Assembly: GCA_942159475.1 (NCBI GenBank)
Contig: OW804096.1
Location: 103,018,194-103,082,193, forward strand
Reading direction: 5' to 3'
Origin: Sthenelais limicola
Lineage: Eukaryota > Annelida > Polychaeta > Phyllodocida > Sigalionidae
Length of the DNA: 64,000 nucleotides
Under the pieces are notes generated by a model. That model was not told the DNA's origin. It searched no databases and saw only the letters and a list, made by a program, of their open reading frames with translations. This document shows, piece by piece, positions 38,001 through 51,700 of the stretch (within the stretch, counting starts at the first letter, position 1; the number at the start of each line of letters is the position of its first letter). The position numbers and the translations under genes were made by a program.

Positions 38001-41000
38001 TGACTTAACTTTAACAGTAAAAGATGAGAAATCGCTGGTAAATACCATTAAGATTATAAAAAAATTCACTGATGCTTCCGGACTAAAACTTAACGAAGCA
38101 AAGTCTAAGGGATTTAATGTTGGAGGTATACATATCTCACATGAATCTTTAAGTCAGATCGAATGGGTGACCCAAATGAAAATTCTCGGAATTACCTTGG
38201 TTTGCCCAAGAAATGAGAAACTATTATATAAGATTAACAGTGAAGAGCTAATATGCAAAGTTAATAATGTAGTCAATGACTGGGGAAACAGATTCCTTAC
38301 CTTGAAAGGACGTATATTAATATGTAATGTTTTCTTACTACCAATTTTCCAACATACTATGTCTTGTATATCATTTGATGACTCCTTGTTGAAGAAAATC
38401 AACAAAATTATGCTAGACTTTGTGTACAAAGGCCCAGGTAGGCCGATCAGTGTTGGTTTCCTGTCACAAAAAATTGAAAATGGTGGCTTAGGGTTAAGGT
38501 TGATCGAAGAGATTAATATAACGAACAAAATAATGTGGGTGAAGAGATTCCTAGGCAACGGGGAACAAAAATGGTGGAAATCTCTAGAACAGTTCGAAGG
38601 TAAAACTCTAGACCATGTCTTTCTAGCGAGAAGCACCCCGAGTAGATTTTTGAATGAATTTTACAAAGATTTATTTAAAATTTGGAACAAGGTATATACC
38701 AAGCATGAGCCTCAAGAGGCGTATCAGATCAAAAAAGAACGATTATGGTATAATAAGCATATAACCCACAAGAAAAAAATGATTTATAGATCCGACTGGG
38801 AAGAAGCTGGCATAACATCTGTGGGAGATATATTATATGAAAATGGGAATATTATGACGTATAGGGACATCGCTCTATCCTATCATTTCAGACCATCCTA
38901 TTATCATAGGCAAGAAATTGCCTTAGCAATTCCAAAAAAATGGTTAAATGTTGTTAAAAAAAGTGGATGTACGATAGGTAAACACTCTGTAGATTTCTAC
39001 ATAGGGGACAAATGCATAAACCTCATAGAATGCTCAGCTAAAGATATATATCAGAGTTTAATTATAAACAAAAAGGTGAACAGAGAAAAATTCGATAAAT
39101 GGCAATATATTCTTAAACTGAATGATAGTCAATTCGAAAAAATAGACTGGAAAATGTTTTTCTGCCTCCCTTATAAAGTTACACCGGAGACCAGAATCCA
39201 GGTAATGCAATACAAAATTTTGCACAAAACTCTGCCCTGTAATAAATATCTAAAAGAAAAAGACATCAAGAACAGTACCAGATGTGATTATTGTACTAAG
39301 AGCGACGATTTATTACACTTTCTGGTCGAATGTAGAAATACCAAAAGTATTTGGAAATTTTTACTAAAATGGATCTATGAGAGTGGACATCTAAACAGCG
39401 ATTACAAAAAAGAAAATATATTCCACATGAAAGCAAATGTTATACAAATAAACCCAGTAGAGATTATCCTTGGTCTGCCTGTGTCAAACCTGAACACGAA
39501 AATTATTAATTGGTTGATATTACAAACAAAAGCCTTTGTGTATAGACAAAAATTGTTTGGTGAAGGAATATTAACGAATATAATGTTACTGTATGACTTA
39601 AGATCGAGATGTGCAACAAATATATTCTCACAAAGTTTAAAATCAACTAGCAAAGAGGAGAAAACATTATGGAGAAGAGTAAAAGCAGACCTAGACGAGC
39701 AGATCAACATGTTAAAATAAAATATAAATTTAAGTTATGTATAGGGACCCAACCCTAAGGGAAAGGCTGCTAGGTTAAATATGAATATAAATATGAGAGT
39801 GTGTTGAATCTATCTGATTCTTATAGAGTCGCCACCTGGTGGCAAAATTGTATATCTATCAGTAGAACGATAGACGTAATGTACCCATACTGAGTCACCA
39901 CCTGGCGGAACATGCGAATAACACTAAGGCAGTAAGGCTTAGAATGTTGTATGAATGATATTTTTAGAAAAGTTTAAAAATTTTACTTTATTAAAGAAAG
40001 CAAATAGAAAATGAAGAGTAATAATAAATTCCTTTTCAGAGCTCATCAAACCAGAACTTCAACGAAACAGTATTAGAATTGTAAAAGCCAAGATGGCAGG
40101 ATAAGGGAAAATAAAGATTTTTAAAAAACAAAAAAAAAAGAATATCTTGCATCTGCAATATATTTCTATAATATGCCAATGGAGGGCTTCTTGCACTGCA
40201 TGCTTCTCTGGATTAGTATATTTGTAATGAATACCCAGGAGCATTAATGTATTAAATATGTATATCTCGAGTATGTAAGAGTTTAAAACTTCAATTTCGA
40301 AAGATGCCACCGGCCGGTTGTGCCTCACAGACAACAGTCAGTCCCGAGTCTGTTGGTTAGGGAAAGTCCCCGACGCCTCTTGTCATAATTAGTTAAGGGA
40401 TAACACCTGGATGGGATAGGGTATATATGTCAGTATGTACCTCCTGCCTTGCTTGTACTTTACATCCCTTCACCATGCAGCACCCTATGGTCAAGTTACT
40501 TCTCTCTCAGATTTGAATTCCCCAATGGAATCTCTGCCACATTCTTCATTAACAAATATCAATTTATCTAAGGAATATGTAGCGTTGGTATTTCACTCAA
40601 ATTTTCTTACTTGTGCAGGTCATCAAAAGCAACAAACACATTTCTAAATGACATATAGTCAAAATAGTGATCTTAAAGTGTGCAGCCTTGAGTGTCACAC
40701 ATTGGGAGACGAGGACCTCCGGCTCTTGATTCCTCAGTCCCTCCCTCTCCCACTATAATTAACTTTCTTTTATTTCCAAAACATGTATTAAACCAATGTC
40801 TTCATTCTAAGTAGGCCTACAATGATTTTACTCGTCCTTGCACAAATGGACCCACATGTTAGACTTATGACCTACTTATATTTAATCGTTGTTTTTGACC
40901 TGTGGGTTTGAGGTCAAGCTGCACAATGTAGGTCAACTCACTACCGCAAAGCAGCCACTACCGCAAAGCGGGCCGCCAATTACGACATATGTGCTACATT

Positions 41001-44000
41001 GCGACAATGACGTCACACCGTTTAGGGGACTTGCACAAATGCCAATCTTCCCCCATAGGCCTGTGCAACACCCCTGACCCCTCAACGATCTCCACCAGAG
41101 GTTGTGCCACAGTACACAGAGGGATTTAAGCTGTCTCTCTCTCCCTCTCTCTCTCTTTCAAGTTCAGGGTGGTAATCATGGTGTTTCATAATGAATGGTA
41201 GTACATAGCCTCAAATATTGGACCCAATAGTGCCCCCCCCCCCCATCAAATGTTTTTTTAACATAATTTTATTGAATGAATTCTCACAAAGTGATGTCAC
41301 CCCTCTACTTCTGTGAACTTCTCTCTCTCTGTCTCTCCCTCTCTATCTCTCTAAACTCATATCCTCCTCCTCCTCCTCCTCCACCCCATCCTACTACCTC
41401 ACTACCATACCTGTTACAAACCCCTCCTTCTCCTCCATCTCTCTCCCTACTCCTGCCCCACCTCAAACCTCCTCCTGGGGGAGGGCGGATGGGTTGCTTT
41501 ACACCCTTATCAACACATTTAATATGGTTATATCAAGGGGAGGAGGATGAGGAGCGCGGATGAGGAGCGCAGGAGGAAGAAGAGGTGTAGGTGTGTGTGT
41601 GTGGGGGGGGGGGGGGGGGGGAAGAGGATGAGGACAGGAAGGTAGGAATGGGAGGAAGAAGAAGGAAGGGATCGAAGCGGTGGAGGAAGGAGAGGAGAGG
41701 TGAAGGAGGGGGGGGGGGATAAAAGGGGAGGAAGGTAGTCGGAGAGGGGGAGGAAAAAGGGAGGAGAAGGAAAATTGATAGATGTATAGGTGTGTGTGTG
41801 GGGGGGGGGGGGGGGTGCAAGTTTTTTTCCATGAAACCCTCTTATATCTGTCATTCTCATCTCTCCTCTCCCTCTCTTCTCCTCTCTCTCTCTCTCTCTC
41901 TCTCTGTCCCTCCTCCTCTCTCTCTCTGTCCCTCCCTCCCTCCCCCCCCTCCCTCTCTCTCTCTCTCTCTCTCTCAGAGAAAGAATGTACCTGTCCACAC
42001 ATTACTCATTATCATTAAGGAGGGGGGAATAAAAGGGGAGGGAGAGCAAGGGAGGTAGTTGGGGAGGGGGAGGAGAAGGAAAATAGATAGATGTATAGGT
42101 GTGTGGGGGGTACATTTTTTTCCCCATGAAACCCTCATATATCAATCATTCTCATCTCTCCTCCCCCTCTCTTCTCCTCCCCCTCTCTCTCTGTCCCTCC
42201 CTCCTAGACCTTAGGCCTACTACCCCGACTTTGGCCCCCTGTGATTTTAGCCATTTTTGGCAATCAAATTAATATCTGCAAATTAAAATTAACGTCCAGT
42301 AAATTCAGGGTAGGGAATACCTTTTCGGGAACCGGGATTTGAGCTATTTTGAGGGCGGGATTCGGGATTCAAGGGGGGGGGGGGGGGGGAAATGGGAAAC
42401 GGGAAAGGTTTTCAGAGCAAAACCTACGGGAATGTGATTTTGTGACCTGCGTGAATGGGGAAATGTGGCTTATGAAAAACGGGACACGGTACTCAAAGGG
42501 AGGTGTTCTCTGCCCTGTAAATTGTTGGATTCCTATAAGAAGTAGAAACACAACAGACTCTACAATCCAAGTGCCGAAGGCACTTGTCTATCCATATTAT
42601 GCTACTCCCCCTCTCTCCGTTCCTCGGTCCCCCTCCCACTCGAGATCTTGCTCTGCCTTCTCCCTCCCCTCTATGTTTCTCCTCGCTATTTCTCCTTTGC
42701 TCCCCCCCCCCCCTCGCTCTCTATCTCTCATTCCCTTCCTCCCCGCCCCCTAGGCTCGCTCTCTTTCCCCTCTCTCCCTTTCCCTTTTTGCATGTATGTC
42801 AGGTTTGTTCGCGGCGCTCGACTGCATGACTGCACTCCCCTGCGCCTCTGGCTCTGATCCCCTATGTAATCCGTGATTCCAGAACTTTTTGTCCCTCTCT
42901 CCCCCTCCACGGAAAATCGGTTTTCTGACCGTGTCGCGATCAGTTTGAAACCGAACATAGGGTCATTTGCTTCTAACCCTTTTCACCTCAGCAACAGGAT
43001 ATGCTGTAAACGTAGACCTATTAATGTTCGCTCAGTATTTATTTCTGCTATCTTAGCGCACCTACCTGTGTGCGTGAAAATAAAATAAATCCTGCGGGAA
43101 AGGTATACTTATTGCATAAACAGGGTGTTAGGCTTCATTGCTGCGCGAATTTAAATCCGAGCGAAAAGGTGTCAAATTACATAGTGCGCAGAGATTTATC
43201 TGCGCAAAAATAAATACGTTTACAGTACCGGTATCTATACCCCCCTTTCATCGACTCGTAACCATTTATTGACGAATCTCTGCCCACAAGAGAAGATTTA
43301 CCTCTCACCTAACATTAGCTGGAAATGCAGCTTACGAGGTGGCGAGTGTTTAGTGTTTGTGGAGAGATGTCGCCACATCTTGTCAAACACGGCCTGTTCA
43401 CGTAAGTCCTAGTCATTCACAAGAGGTGGCAGGTCTGCTGCTCAACTCTACCCAATAACGGAGTAGTCCATGAACCTGGACCCTCGCTCCGCAGAGACCA
43501 CTAAGCCGTAGTGTGGGGCTGTACTAGAGTCTAATAACGGAGATGTGACATTCCCCTCGTTTATGGGACTGTTCGTCGCTTCTAGCCATGTGGAGGCTAC
43601 ATCCCCAACTGTCACCATGACATAGTCACCCCGGCACAGACACACACTAATGAATTGTGTTTGACCTTTTATTTCCTTGTCATCCTGATGAATACCCTTA
43701 TAGTATTCACTCCTGACCTTATGCTTACCAATATATATCCTATAATTTCGGACTTAGATATTATTTGTTTCAATGGGGACTGGATAGAAAACACTTAATA
43801 CAGTTCCCTATTTCAAATACAATGCTTAAGTATCCCTTTATTTTCACTAGTTTGGCTTATCAATTCAATGATTAGTTTTGGTAGTCAATATCAAATTTCG
43901 ACATGACGCAATAATACATAAAAGCTGATTTAAAGCATTTGGTAAGCTATTGTCTCTTAAATAACACAATAAACATTTTTTTAAATAGAATGTTTCGTAA

Positions 44001-45680
44001 TCAAAGCTTTAGATCCCAACATCTCTGGTCAATTTAACTGGTAACGCAAAACCATCAAACGCTTATTCGATATCTGATACAAGCTAGCTTCTATTCTTGG
44101 CCTTCACGTTATCCTTGCCGCAACAATATGTTCCTGCCGTTTAATACTCTGTATTGTAGCGTGCCCGATGGCATTTATTATGTATAGAATTAAAACATGT
44201 GTTCTACTCCCTGTAATGCTATACGTCAAACAGTGTATAACTGAACGTTTTTACAAACTCCCATGTCATACTGTTTCATCCCCATGGGACCTGCTTGGGA
44301 AAATCCCACCCTTATATTATGTGCAGAGAGGTTCTAATAAGGTCCATTATCTTTAAAGGGCGATTAAATGAGGGTTAATGCCAGGTGAATCACCATGCAC
44401 CAAATACCCATTAAACGGTTTTAAAATTCACAGAACCAGATGATCAGTGAGTTATGTTTTTTATTCCATATTTCTATTTGCAGCCGGCCGTTTGTGCTCG
44501 TGAACTTTGTGTCTTTGGATTCCAAACGTTGGGCGTCATGTCGGACGCAGCTGAGGACATTGCCACTGGTGCTGAAGTGGTGGACCTGCTAATTGCCATG
44601 GCAATAGCCGCATGTCGTGCCAGTCGGCGGGATGTCATCTTTGAGCCATATCCAACTATAGTGGACCCCACTAATAAAACAGAGCTAGCATTAACTCCCA
44701 AGGCAAGTATAATTTCTTCTTCTTCTTCTTCTTCTTCTTCTTCTTCTTCTTCTTCTTCTTCTTCTTCTTCTTCTTCTTCTTCTTCTTCTTTTCCTCCTCT
44801 TCTTCTTCTTCTTCTTCTTCTTCTTCTTCTTCTTCTTCTTCTTCTTCTTCTTCTTCTTCTTCTTCTTCTTCTTCTTCTTCTTCTGACGCTCACTCTATAG
44901 TTAAACTTAATAATGTTAATAAACCTGTCATCATTCAATTTCACGTAAGTTGTGGGTCAATTCATTCCACCCTTTGGGGCCCTGGTATTAGAGGTTAACT
45001 CTCTGTTTGAAGAAGGATCATGGATTATAGCCTATTTACTTTATGCTGTCTCGGACAAACTGATAAAGATAACCAACAAAAGAAATGCAAATCAGGATAC
45101 CAATATTACACTATCTACTAATGAATTGCATACAATGACAAAAATAACCAGAAAAACGAAACCAAAAAAAGCCCAATGACTGTTAATAAAAGAATGAACT
45201 TCAATCATCATCATTTATAACATATTATGTTAAACTAATGGGATATTCCTTTAAATTCATTGATGTAAAACTCCACAAAAGTAGAATTAGTTCAGGCCAC
45301 AATGAAAACCGCGAGGTCGATTCATAGATATAACCTAATGAGAATGTGGTACAAGGGACACTATTGCACTGTCCAAGATGTTGGTTTTTTTCGTGGCCCA
45401 CGAGCCGATTGGCGAGTGGGTTACAAAAAACAACCATCAAGGACAGTGCAATAGTGTCCCGAGTACCACATTCGAATTTAGGTTCTATATTTACTCCCAC
45501 GTTGCTATGTATAAGTATATATTTACTGGGGGTGGGGGTGGGGGTGGGGGCTTTCTCATATATTGTTCAATCCCTTCTGTCATACATTAATTTCAGGATT
45601 GCTAAATCTTCCCTCCACTACATCTCTTCCATGAGCAATAAGTAAACTTTGGGGAAATATATAGATTGGGCTTTTGTCCT

Positions 45681-45714
<34 letters not shown>

Positions 45715-48700
45715 CATACTGCCTTCAATCTTTATGTCAGAGCTTAGCACTAACTTATTCTCATCTGGAGTTTTTAGTCCTCGGTGCTACCACTCATGTT
45801 GACGAGTATACTTGAAAGTCCTAATGTCAGCATTGATCATTCTAAGATTGGACATGCCTGGATCTACTATACTGATCCTTCTATCGCTATCATAATGCCC
45901 TCAAACCATCTCCTTAGTATAAGCTCTCCCCTCTCTCTCATAAGTCATTTGCCCTTACCAAATGCCAGTGTGCCTAGGAAGCGCCTCCTAGAGTCACCTG
46001 TTTCTCTGGCAGAATAGTCCCATTCTACAGACTAAATTAGGTCTTTTGTTCCCCTTGCCAGCATGACAGAGACACTCGCAGATATTGGCGAGGCGTTTGA
46101 CTACCGTATTACTCTCAGAGCCTGTCGTAATTGGTTCCTATTGCTAAACGTCAAGAACTAGCCTTGCAGTAGGCTGGCCTTAGTGATCTTCCGAGGTGTC
46201 TTTAAGCCGCCTCGTCTGTTTGTTTTCTGGGTACTGCCAACTTATGCGCTGGAAACAAAACATACTTTACAGAATTCTATCAAAGAACATTAGTTTATTT
46301 ACCCTCCATACGTTGGCATGTGTTTACATACATGTCCATCTATCTGTATGTTTGAATATTTAACAACAATCTCACCTGATGAAGGGCACCTAAAACCCGA
46401 AAGCTTGTGCATAATAAACACATTACAACAACTATATTACTACTCTACAAGCTCCATCATTTTTAAGAACGGCCCCAACCGATATATAGCGATTTAACCC
46501 CCTCTACCATGAATATTTAATTGTAATAAAGAAATGTGCATAAAATTGTAAAAAAATATAAAAAAAATATGTGCATTGATGTTTAAGATAACTCTTGAAG
46601 ATGTGTTAATGGGTTTGGGTTTGGGACTGGCCATTGGCAAGAGTGGTGATGGATGTTTACTACCCTGACATCATCGCCGCCAATCATGTCACATCAGTCA
46701 ACACGTTGGGAACGGCGGGCGCTTATTAGGGTGAAAACTTGCAGCCAATTCTTAGGCAAAAATAATGTTTAGCGCACCGGTTAATATGGCCATTACGGTA
46801 ACGGTTATTCCTAGAAATATGATAAACTTCGCAATAATGGCTCCCCAACAATGAGCTTTTTCTTTTCGCTGGCAATTGACATTTTCGTCTACTGAATGCC
46901 ATGAAACCTAATTTTTCGTCCCAAAGGTGCCTTATCTCAAGGCGACAGATACCCTTCCGTGTAAGAGAATATGGGCATTATGGCAGCAACATCTTTTCTA
47001 AGGTCTGTTGCAAGATTTGAGTTCTTGGATTTCATCTTTCTTGATATTTTTCAACACCCCCTCCACATTAATTATGGATGCATTATGGAATAATTTGCCG
47101 CAATTGTTAAATCCTACCTAAGGGGGGAAAATCCTGCCTAAGCCAAAAATCTCGTTCACAATTCATTATTCATCATCTAAAATAAAAAATATCTGCCTCA
47201 TATAGGCCTATTATATCAAATTCATCTTTGATTGCACGTAATCTATGCACATAAGGACCGTCATTTTGATGGGCAAAGGCAATTTTTTTTAAATGCGGGG
47301 AACGTTAATGACAACACAGTATTTAATCAGGGTCTCCTTGGGGCCCACCCCCGGACGTTAGGGCCCACCCCCTATCGGACGTTAGGGCCCACTCTAGAAT
47401 CAGCCTGGGCCCTAACGTCTGAAGGTGGGTGGGGCCTAACGTCTGGACATTGAGCCCTAACGTCCGAGGTTGCTGGAGCCCTATACATCCCAGCTACTGG
47501 AGTACTGTATGCAATTTATTATATCCCGTACGTTATGTCCCAATACCAGGTTAATTGTATAAGACTGTTTGAATAATGGCAACAGATACCTCATAAAAAA
47601 ACTTATTATGCAGCTATTAAGTTCATAAAGACAAATTTATCGGCCATCATTGAAAATTAAATTGAATATGTAGTATAATTCCTCGTCCGCGATGTTCAAT
47701 AAACCTCCAGATGCTAGAGGGGAGTTGCCCTTCACTATTTTAATGTTCAAATCATCCAGGGATTGTTCTGTGCAGCGTTCGTGACGGGCAATTTAGTTTC
47801 CGTCAATTAAACCCTTCGACAGGAGGTATCTTTGACTTCGTTTAAGCCTCGATATGTGCTCGCGTGTATATAACTCTTGTAAAAATAGTAAGACAGATGA
47901 GACAGAACAGTAGAAGGCGTGTCTTGAATTAGATTTAAGTGTGTTCGTGGCTACCTTATGATACCTTACGATTACAAAATAGTAGGTTGGACAAATGGAA
48001 TTATGTGGGCACAAAGAGCCTCATATAGAATAGAGGAGCAACTTGGGAAAAAATGCTTGAACTACATAATGAAAGGGAGATAGCACAGATATTTCTGAGT
48101 AGAAGCATACCGACTCACGAATCATATGAATTATAAGAAGTTTTTACCTTATGGAATAGGGTGTACTATAAAGCCGTGTAGCAAAAACAACCGGACAAAA
48201 TCGTCCAAAATGTTGGTCAAATAACTTCTAGATGTCTGAATCGCAAGAGGTAAGAAATAGAGGAAATTGGGGCGGTTGGTTACAAATGACTTTTAAACCA
48301 CCAAAAATGTTAGGTTTCAGTCCCTTTTAAAGTTTTAAAGATTATACTTGGTTAAAATGGCGATGCAGGGAGAGTAGCATGATTCACTATAATAATATAC
48401 ATCTCTCGTATCCAAATCCTATGTACAAAGTGTCAGTTTGGCCACAATGACATCCATTTTAAAGAGTTTACTTCAGAACTAAAGAACAGATTAAGAGGGA
48501 TGATGTATAACGCCAAATGCATCTTGCAGTAATGATACTGATTTATGGAAAATGATTTATAAATGTCTGTAAGTTACAGGCACTGATAGGTAGTAGTGTA
48601 CACACTATGTTAAAAAATAAACAAAGTTATTACCAGGTAAACATAAAGAAAGAGCTTGTGGAAATCTAGATGTACGAAACGCCGGGAAGAACCACTGTAC

Positions 48701-51700
48701 CAGAAAATAAAGTCCTTATTAAAAAAGTAGTGGCATTCGGGAAGTCTTGCAAAATACAGCGTTTTGTAGAAGTAGTAGCTGCTGGTTGTCGTGGAGGCTA
48801 TTCTCTGTTTATATTTCGTGTGTTATTCCCGCTACTCATTGCCATATCGCATGCCGCAAGTTTGTGCTATTGGTGGTCTTAAGACGCCTAATGGGTTGGA
48901 AACGCAACACCCCCCCTCCCCCCGATGCCATTCCCACGGCTGGACATCACGTCCCTTCCCACTTAAGAGGTCGGGTATGGATGTTCCTAATAGTCCTGTC
49001 TCGTCCAGCGTGGGGAGAAATCCTCCTATGTGATGTGGCTGGGTTGACAGCGAATCTCAGGTAATTGAGAGGTTTACTTTAAGTTGAAGTTTTTCCTGGA
49101 AATAGGTGTGGTACTAAATCGCAGGTGCTAACTGGAAACCAAGTTATAACACAAGTAGGGTCTTCGCATAAAGATAGTGACTTACTGATAATCAGATTTA
49201 GTGATCGGATGTTAGATTTCGGTCGCATTTGAGTTAATGCTATAAGTTTTTCTAATAGTGGTATATATACAGGTGAACTAACTCGTTGGTTTCAGTCGCT
49301 TAGAATATTGCACCAGTTAGTTAACAGATTCATTATGTATGCTTTCAATCTTTGAAATTGAAAAAAATCGAGTAAAAAATTTGAATTTCGTCGGTAATCT
49401 TAGTCGAAAAACAGATTAGTTGCCATGACAACCCCACATAACTCACTAGTGAAATACGCACTATGCGTAACTCACTCTAAATTCGTTGTTTCAGAGCAAT
49501 GCGTGTATAATAAAATACTAATGATTGAGATACTATTGTTTTCTATTGGGGCAGTATCTGCTGAAATATACATGATGGATAAATGGATACAATGGTTACA
49601 TTTTTTAATCAGACCTTCGACGTTGAAAGTATCAGTTTTCAACTTTTGCTGGGCCCAGGTCCTAGACGTCCCACTCAGAAAAAAACAACTAGAGTAGAGT
49701 CCCGCTTAGACCACCTTTGGGACTGAGCGACTTTTGGTTGCATAGCGGGATGTTCACCTTACCCGGCATCACATCTCATTGTAGCCTCTTTTGGGGGCGG
49801 TTCATCGCAATACCGAGATGGTCGTTATGCATGACTCTACTGTATAGGGTTCAGAGTCAATTTGAGCTGGTGACCTGACTCTAGGATCTATAATTGTTTT
49901 GGTACATACATGTACTGATCCTTTTCAGGTGTATACATATGTAGTGTCGGTGTTGGTGTTTGATGTGGACTGGAGCTTTCGTTTGGAAGTGGGCAGATTC
50001 TGTTTTATTTAAGCAGGAGAAAGGACAGAATATAGCTGGGCAAACAGGGATCAGGGATTATGCCCTGTTTTTCACCCTGTTCATAGTAACATATATTTGC
50101 AAGGTAACATTGGGTTATGTTATAAGAAAGTGGAATAATATGAGGTGTTCTTATAGATCAATTATCGATTGACGAAACCTATTATAACATCCAATCATGG
50201 CCTTGGAATTGTTGACATTGGCATTCTTAAAGATTTTCGCATTACCCTGGTGATTAAATTATAATCATGAATGAGTGGCCTCCAAGCCAGCATGGCTATA
50301 AACATGGATGTTCTCTTAAATTTCATTCAGGGGACAATGTTTGCCAGAAGGTGAAATGTAGGTTTCTCGCCACACGAGTCCTATCAGTTCCTCTAAAGCT
50401 CTAGCTTATCTTAGCTGGAACCGGGCGCCTTTAAGAGATCTTGACTGAGGGTGTTTCCCATCGACCTATTGCCCCGGGTCTGATGGCCACAGTAGCTCTG
50501 TTGCCAATGGTTCCTCTCCACAGCTTCCCAATTCATTCATTCCAGTCAAACACTACACCCATGTTCAACAACACCCTGCCCCTGAGTATGTGAGTCTACT
50601 GATGCCTTGTCACCCTTTTCCAGTTTTATGTCTTATTTTGGAAAGGACCCATTACATTTGAGTGTCTGTTACTATCATGTTGGTCATATTTACCAAAATA
50701 AAATACATTCCATTCGTTAAAAAACATGTTATTCCACCCGCTTCCTCTAAGATTCCTTCAAAGTTATGTAAGAAGCAATATTCAGAAAACAATAAGTTCC
50801 TGAGTGGGATGGATGAACGAAATTCCTTGCCCAGATTGTAGCTACATTGGTAAAAATGGACCTCTTCATATGTTTATATTATATTTCGGGGGTGAATTAG
50901 CAATTGCAAAAGTAAAATGTATGCAGTATTTCTCGCTGAATAAGACGTAAAAGAAAATATCAATTGGAAAATTGTTCCTATGGTGACGTCAAAACTAGAC
51001 AATTCTACTTTTACCTTGCAACATGTAGAGCAGAAAATGTAGGTTTACCTCAAATCCACTCCATACACATAAGATTTGTTACGGTAAAATGGTGGGCAAC
51101 TGATTATGAGACATTGTCCTGATTTTTTTCACCACACGGCTGCGGGTTTAGAGATGGTCCATCTCCTTTTGAAATATTTACCCAGACTAAGCAGTTGGGC
51201 ACAACATTTTACTTTGAAAAATGACCCGCCGTCCTTAGTGGGTTTTAAAGGCGTTGATTTAGGTGAAATCGCGACAGTTTAAGTCTTATACCTGGGGGTG
51301 CTCCTATGCGCAGTCTCTTCATTCGTCACCTACAAATAAGGTCGGAAGGCAAGTAGTATATGAAAATGGCGATTTTAGGCTTGGATGAGGGTGTTAACAA
51401 GCAATTTGCGGCTCGTTCTAGCCCTTCTCTGTAAGGGGACGGAGGAGCGTGCCTATACTAGTTCGAGGCTTTAAAACTTCTCAGCCTCAGGCACTGCTTT
51501 CTAAGACCCGCCACGTCCAAGGATAGAAAGGTTTCTGGCTAATATTGAACGCGAATTACTTGTGATTTTAAATTGCATTTTCTTTCTTCTTTTGTTTTAC
51601 ATTTTTTATCAAGACTAGATCACCTCAATGGTTGTCTTCCTCTAGTACCTGGGAAGAGGAGGTGAAATTATAGACACGCCCGGGTTCGAACCCACATGCT

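Larger units (their letters stand above)
33211..40139 (+). mobile_element. Full-length L1/Tx1-like LINE with intact ORF1 and ORF2
   Basis: About 6.9 kb: a 978 bp 5' UTR, ORF1, a 48 bp spacer, ORF2, and a 3' UTR with AATAAA (40110-40115) and an A-rich tail. AAAAGAATATCTTG occurs on both sides (33197-33210 and 40136-40149), giving a 14 bp target-site duplication. On the minus strand the site reads TTCTTTT/ATG, similar to the TTTT/A nick preferred by L1 endonucleases. Both ORFs lack stops or frameshifts, so the copy is probably recent and possibly still active. It lies in intron 12 in the same orientation as the PARP gene. Confidence 0.9.
27839..44483 (+). other. Intron 12 of PARP6/8, transposon-laden
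   Basis: 16.6 kb. In order: MITE, dispersed repeat, palindrome plus MITE, minisatellite, DIRS derivative, foldback, SINE, complete LINE, low-complexity block. In 28288-29321, 40150-41130 and 42200-44483 I see no further feature beyond a poly-G run near 42367-42389 and small duplications (ACTACCGCAAAGC at about 40940). Confidence 0.8.

Noticed and set aside
41499..42058. Several 80-167 codon frames on both strands
   Set aside because: Pure Pro/Ser/Arg/Glu low complexity from GA/CT microsatellites.
44454..44944. Long open frames of poly-Ser/Leu and poly-Arg/Glu around the TTC tract
   Set aside because: They are produced by the triplet repeat; the true exon ends at the GC donor at 44702.
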